64,000 bases of DNA from an uncultured Poribacteria bacterium (lineage in GTDB: Bacteria; Poribacteria; WGA-4E; WGA-3G): assembly GCA_951812525.1 (NCBI GenBank), contig OX638316.1, positions 186,001 to 250,000 on the forward strand. Direction: 5' to 3'. Positions 62,790 to 64,000 of this stretch are shown here, piece by piece; positions within the stretch are counted from its first letter, which is position 1; the number at the start of each line of letters is the position of its first letter. The translations under genes were made by a program, and so were the position numbers. The notes below the pieces were generated by a model, which saw only the letters and a list, made by a program, of their open reading frames with translations, was not told the origin of the DNA and searched no databases.

Positions 62790-63638
62790 TTAGATTGTCA
62801 CAACCTGTGATGCTTGTTCTAAGTCCAAGTTGCGCGACTTCGCCCATTCTGTCCCAGCCCAATGAACGCCGTTTGGATCGACCCTGCCCTGCGTATCCAT
62901 GGATGCCCCAAGAAACTGTCTGCCGAGGTCGTCCAGACCTTCCACTAATTTCGCTTCTGGTTGTAGCGTATCGTTGTAATAGCGCAGATAATAATCAGGT
63001 TTAATCCAACGATAATGGTATCCGTAAATGACGACCTTAGAAATATTTTTTCTGAAATTCAGCCCGGCGGCGTGGTAGATACGACTTTCAAATAGAAATG
63101 CATCACCTGCTTGGAGCAATGGTTCATCATACACCAGTGGATCGACTGCCCCTTCAGGGATACGTAACGGTTCTTCTAACTTATTGCTTTCCCGGATAAA
63201 CCATGTTGCCCCTGAGTCTGGAACACTGAAATCCGTCAGGCAGTACCCCACCTTCAAGCCGACGCGTGGACAGCCTTGGTGTCCAACATCTAAATGTACA
63301 CCGACATCTCGATGCCAGTTGCGGTTGTCGGGTTTCTCTGGTGCCTGCGGGTGTTTGTAAATAAGCGCGGTGTTCGTAATATGGATATTTGTACCGAGCA
63401 GCTGAAGAATCAACGGCACCGCTTTTGACTGCGTTGCAAGATCGGCAAACGCGGATTCTTGGACTAAGCCGTCCCGTCGATGTGCGTAATAGCCGTGGTA
63501 TTCAAATGATTCCATGAGCCGATCACCGGTTTCGGTCAAGCGACCAATCATCTCGCTATCGATTGCGGAACGCACGATGAGGTAACCATTGTTATCAAAT
63601 TCTTGACGTTGTGCCTCTGTCAATTGAACAAATTCCAT
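62790..63638 (-). CDS. Phytanoyl-CoA dioxygenase (PhyH) family protein
   Basis: A 282-residue protein starting at the ATG at 63638 behind AGGAGGAGG. The iron ligands are His109 and Asp111 (N-W-H-R-D-V-G) and His189 (R-I-Y-H-A-A-G), with Arg196 as a likely 2-oxoglutarate contact. It is the first gene of a two-gene operon with a Gfo/Idh oxidoreductase, which hints at consecutive oxidations of one compound. Confidence 0.87.
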   Translation of the reverse strand: MEFVQLTEAQRQEFDNNGYLIVRSAIDSEMIGRLTETGDRLMESFEYHGYYAHRRDGLVQESAFADLATQSKAVPLILQLLGTNIHITNTALIYKHPQAPEKPDNRNWHRDVGVHLDVGHQGCPRVGLKVGYCLTDFSVPDSGATWFIRESNKLEEPLRIPEGAVDPLVYDEPLLQAGDAFLFESRIYHAAGLNFRKNISKVVIYGYHYRWIKPDYYLRYYNDTLQPEAKLVEGLDDLGRQFLGASMDTQGRVDPNGVHWAGTEWAKSRNLDLEQASQVVTI

Positions 63639-63726
63639 CAGCCTCCTCCTTATGTCTCAAAACGTAGTAGGTTGATAGACGCGCGCAAATATGCTATCAT
63701 AAATGTAAAAGGAAGTCTACGAATAT

Positions 63727-63800
63727 AGTTGTCAGTTGTCGGTTGGCTATCAGCGGTCAGCGGTCAGCAATCGGTAAGAGTCATTGTCGGCGCACCTATA
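63727..63800. repeat. Heptamer repeat tract followed by a degenerate hairpin
   Basis: GTTGTCAGTTGTCGGTTGGCTATCAGCGGTCAGCGGTCAG contains about six degenerate heptamers and is followed by TAAGAG. A weak hairpin-family copy (CACCTATAGGAAAGGTG) starts near 63793. Together they fill the spacer between the divergent PhyH and FAD-oxidoreductase genes. Confidence 0.6.
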
Positions 63801-63864
63801 GGAAAGGTGTAAGATGTGATGGGACTCGGAGATCCCCTATGGAAGTCAGCGTTCTGTTTATACC

Positions 63865-64000
63865 ATGAATCAATTTCAATCTCAGATTTCGGATATTATC
63901 AACACTGTCCGTCCTGAACAGCGAAAAAAGAAGACGGAGCAAAAAGAGGTTACCGATGTGTGTGTTATCGGCTCTGGTGCTGGCGGTGCGGTTGTGGCAA
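63865..64000 (+). CDS. FAD-dependent oxidoreductase (GMC/gluconate-dehydrogenase-like), N-terminal part
   Basis: From ATG 63865 the frame is open to the window edge (45 codons). After a basic linker it enters the dinucleotide-binding motif V-C-V-I-G-S-G-A-G-G-A-V-V-A, typical of GMC or gluconate 2-dehydrogenase-type flavoproteins. The rest lies outside the window. No strong ribosome site is seen. Confidence 0.65.
   Translation, partial: MNQFQSQISDIINTVRPEQRKKKTEQKEVTDVCVIGSGAGGAVVA

Overview
The window is an ordinary chromosomal segment of a Gram-negative-type bacterium with roughly balanced base composition. It has outer-membrane proteins (a small beta-barrel and an OmpA/Pal lipoprotein), an O-antigen ligase and a TonB-free set of lipoproteins. 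Several traits together recall Candidatus Poribacteria or a related sponge-associated or marine lineage: four phytanoyl-CoA dioxygenase-like (PhyH) genes, three Gfo/Idh/MocA oxidoreductases, a sulfatase-fold enzyme, a nucleoside hydrolase, a 17-repeat ankyrin protein, and a remnant of a FlgD-Ig-like secretion tail. That assignment is an inference from gene content. No rRNA, tRNA, CRISPR array or complete insertion sequence was recognised.

Layout. 1-1976: a decaying tandem cluster of small lipoproteins sharing a (G-K-S)-P-E-Y-V motif, with two intact copies, one partial and one frameshifted. 2400-11153: a complete F1Fo ATP synthase operon on the plus strand behind a near-consensus promoter (atpZ-like, atpI-like, atpB, atpE, atpF, atpH, atpA, atpG, a DUF1992 gene, atpD, atpC). 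11161-14726: PhyH, a medium-chain dehydrogenase and a sulfatase-fold enzyme. 14958-18150 (minus): envelope genes (O-antigen ligase, beta-barrel, OmpA lipoprotein). 18568-19920: a membrane M48 peptidase. 28984-19966 (minus): a long co-directional run of housekeeping genes (DUF368/PopT-like, nadK, recN, a fused indolepyruvate:ferredoxin oxidoreductase, aroE, a ZapA-like gene) behind a consensus promoter.

29393-35203: nucleoside hydrolase, PhyH, recG with a long N-terminal extension, and a toxin-antitoxin pair with an unusual large antitoxin. 40828-35266 (minus): comF, smc and a conserved protein of uncertain function. 40914-49840: alpha/beta hydrolase, a strong promoter with a structured leader, the ankyrin protein, a HIT-rhaI-Gfo/Idh group, a degenerate protein kinase, PhyH and an epimerase. 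49875-53533: a succinate dehydrogenase operon. 53621-56809: a Gfo/Idh oxidoreductase and a TPR lipoprotein. 56882-61691: a translation and termination block (rho with a roughly 550-nt leader, rpmE, prfA, prmC, queF). 61740-64000: Gfo/Idh and PhyH on the minus strand, then the start of an FAD-dependent oxidoreductase.

Two families of dispersed intergenic repeats run through the window. One is a short hairpin with a purine-rich loop and a trailing TAC. The other is made of degenerate GTTGTCA-type heptamers. Both lie almost only between genes. The points that most deserve checking are the long rho leader with a C-rich, G-poor stretch, the DUF1992 gene inserted between atpG and atpD, the sulfatase-fold enzyme with Thr at the nucleophile position, the C-terminally extended ATP synthase c subunit, the lipoprotein family at the left edge, and the promoter plus structured RNA leader at 41919.
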